Shown one piece after another: positions 5,950-6,540 of a stretch of DNA of 6,540 nucleotides; position 1 is the first letter of the stretch, and every line of letters begins with the position of its first letter. The notes below the pieces were generated by a model. The model did no database searches. It was given only the letters and a program-made list of their open reading frames with translations, and was not told where the DNA came from. Made by a program: the position numbers and the translations under genes. The stretch comes from Clostridia bacterium (GTDB taxonomy: Bacteria > Bacillota_A > Clostridia > Oscillospirales > SIG627), in NCBI GenBank assembly GCA_017508505.1, contig JAFVYT010000234.1, positions 1-6,540 of the forward strand. The letters run 5' to 3'.

Positions 5950-6540
5950 TTAACTCTCCTTTGTTTCGGGACGCATTCTGTCCCGATTCCTCACCACCAC
6001 CGCGATGCGATAAAGCAAAATCACCGTTTCGGTGGCGGAAACGCTCAGGGCCAGCGTCACCATATTCATATTTCCCGTCAGAGCAAGGCCTCCGAGCAGA
6101 AGCACGTGGAACGCCGAGCCGAAAATGGTAGAATAATTGGCGTGCTTGGAAATGCCCATAGCGGTCATGGTAGGAAAGCCCAGAACGTAGCTGGGGAAGA
6201 TCACCACGCCGATGGGAAGCATCGCCCGCAAAACCGAGCCCGCCTCGTAAAACTCCGCCCCGAAGAACCAGGCGCAGAAGGGATGGGCAAAGACGAAGAC
6301 CAAAGCGCAAAACAGCGCGATGATCGGCTCCGCCACGAGAAGAATGCGCTTGACCAATTTGAAATCCCGATGCCGTGCCATATAGGGATAGAGGCTGTCC
6401 GCCACGGGAGAAAGGCCGTTCTTGCCCGCCGTAATGAGCTTGTTGGCGGAGGCATAATACCCCGTCACCGCTCCCCCGCGGGAGATGATGTCCAGAATGA
6501 CCGTGTTCAAAGCCGTATAGGCCGTGGTGGCAATGCGGGA
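5950..6540 (-). CDS. Wzx-type polysaccharide flippase, C-terminal part (cut by window edge)
   Basis: The frame is open to the window's right edge, giving 196 residues and a TAA at 5952-5950; the start lies beyond 6540. An internal TTG at 6510 can be mistaken for a start, but coding runs through it (IATTAYTALN before, TVILDIISRGG after). Family members are about 400-480 residues, so roughly the first half is missing. The TVILDIISRGGAVTGYYASANK segment, the following LSPVADSLYPYMAR and the pattern of about six remaining hydrophobic helices match Wzx/RfbX proteins of the MOP exporter superfamily. These flip undecaprenyl-linked oligosaccharides across the cytoplasmic membrane. The end is basic and polar (RNRDRMRPETKES). 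It is the most upstream gene visible in the operon and abuts the TagB/F-like gene with no gap. Confidence 0.9.
   Translation of the reverse strand, partial: SRIATTAYTALNTVILDIISRGGAVTGYYASANKLITAGKNGLSPVADSLYPYMARHRDFKLVKRILLVAEPIIALFCALVFVFAHPFCAWFFGAEFYEAGSVLRAMLPIGVVIFPSYVLGFPTMTAMGISKHANYSTIFGSAFHVLLLGGLALTGNMNMVTLALSVSATETVILLYRIAVVVRNRDRMRPETKES

Noticed and set aside
5950..6510. Complete 186-residue gene starting at TTG 6510
   Set aside because: The frame stays open to the window edge and the residues before the TTG continue the Wzx family pattern, so this is an interior leucine codon.

Overview
The window looks like chromosomal DNA of a Gram-positive anaerobe of the class Clostridia (Bacillota). 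Supporting signs are strong AAAGGAG-type ribosome binding sites, tightly packed cell-surface glycopolymer genes on one strand, and protein signatures typical of Bacillota. The rank is inferred from style and family resemblance; nothing here fixes a genus.

There are two compositional zones. The left zone (about 1-860) is AT-rich. It holds three tandem 61-bp units that each contain a perfect inverted repeat (1-183), a small four-helix membrane protein of unknown function on the + strand (211-612), and about 250 bp with no convincing gene (613-861), apart from a possible 29-residue ORF. A strong hairpin terminator usable in both directions (about 862-898) separates the zones.

The right zone (916-6540) is richer in GC and carries five consecutive minus-strand genes, the 3' end of a surface-polysaccharide operon that starts beyond the right edge. 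In transcription order they are a Wzx-type flippase (C-terminal half only, 6540-5950), a CDP-glycerol glycerophosphotransferase-like protein of the TagB/TagF family (5949-4813), a GT4 glycosyltransferase (start GTG 4786, end 3722), a Wzy/O-antigen-ligase-like polytopic membrane protein (3681-2263), and a Gfo/Idh/MocA oxidoreductase (2211 or 2241 to 916). Gaps run from 0 to about 50 bp with no internal terminator seen. Together they fit a Wzx/Wzy pathway: GT4 adds a sugar, the TagB/F-like protein adds glycerol phosphate or a related phospho-polyol, Wzx flips the lipid-linked unit, and Wzy polymerises it. The oxidoreductase may make or modify a sugar precursor.

Two details deserve attention. 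The 61-bp repeats change on both arms of the hairpin together, so the stem is kept while its sequence differs, and the same DNA also reads as a conserved 20-codon protein tail ending in TAA. The oxidoreductase gene begins with an in-frame 30-bp tandem duplication that copies the ribosome binding site, the ATG and the first codons, giving two equivalent starts ten codons apart.
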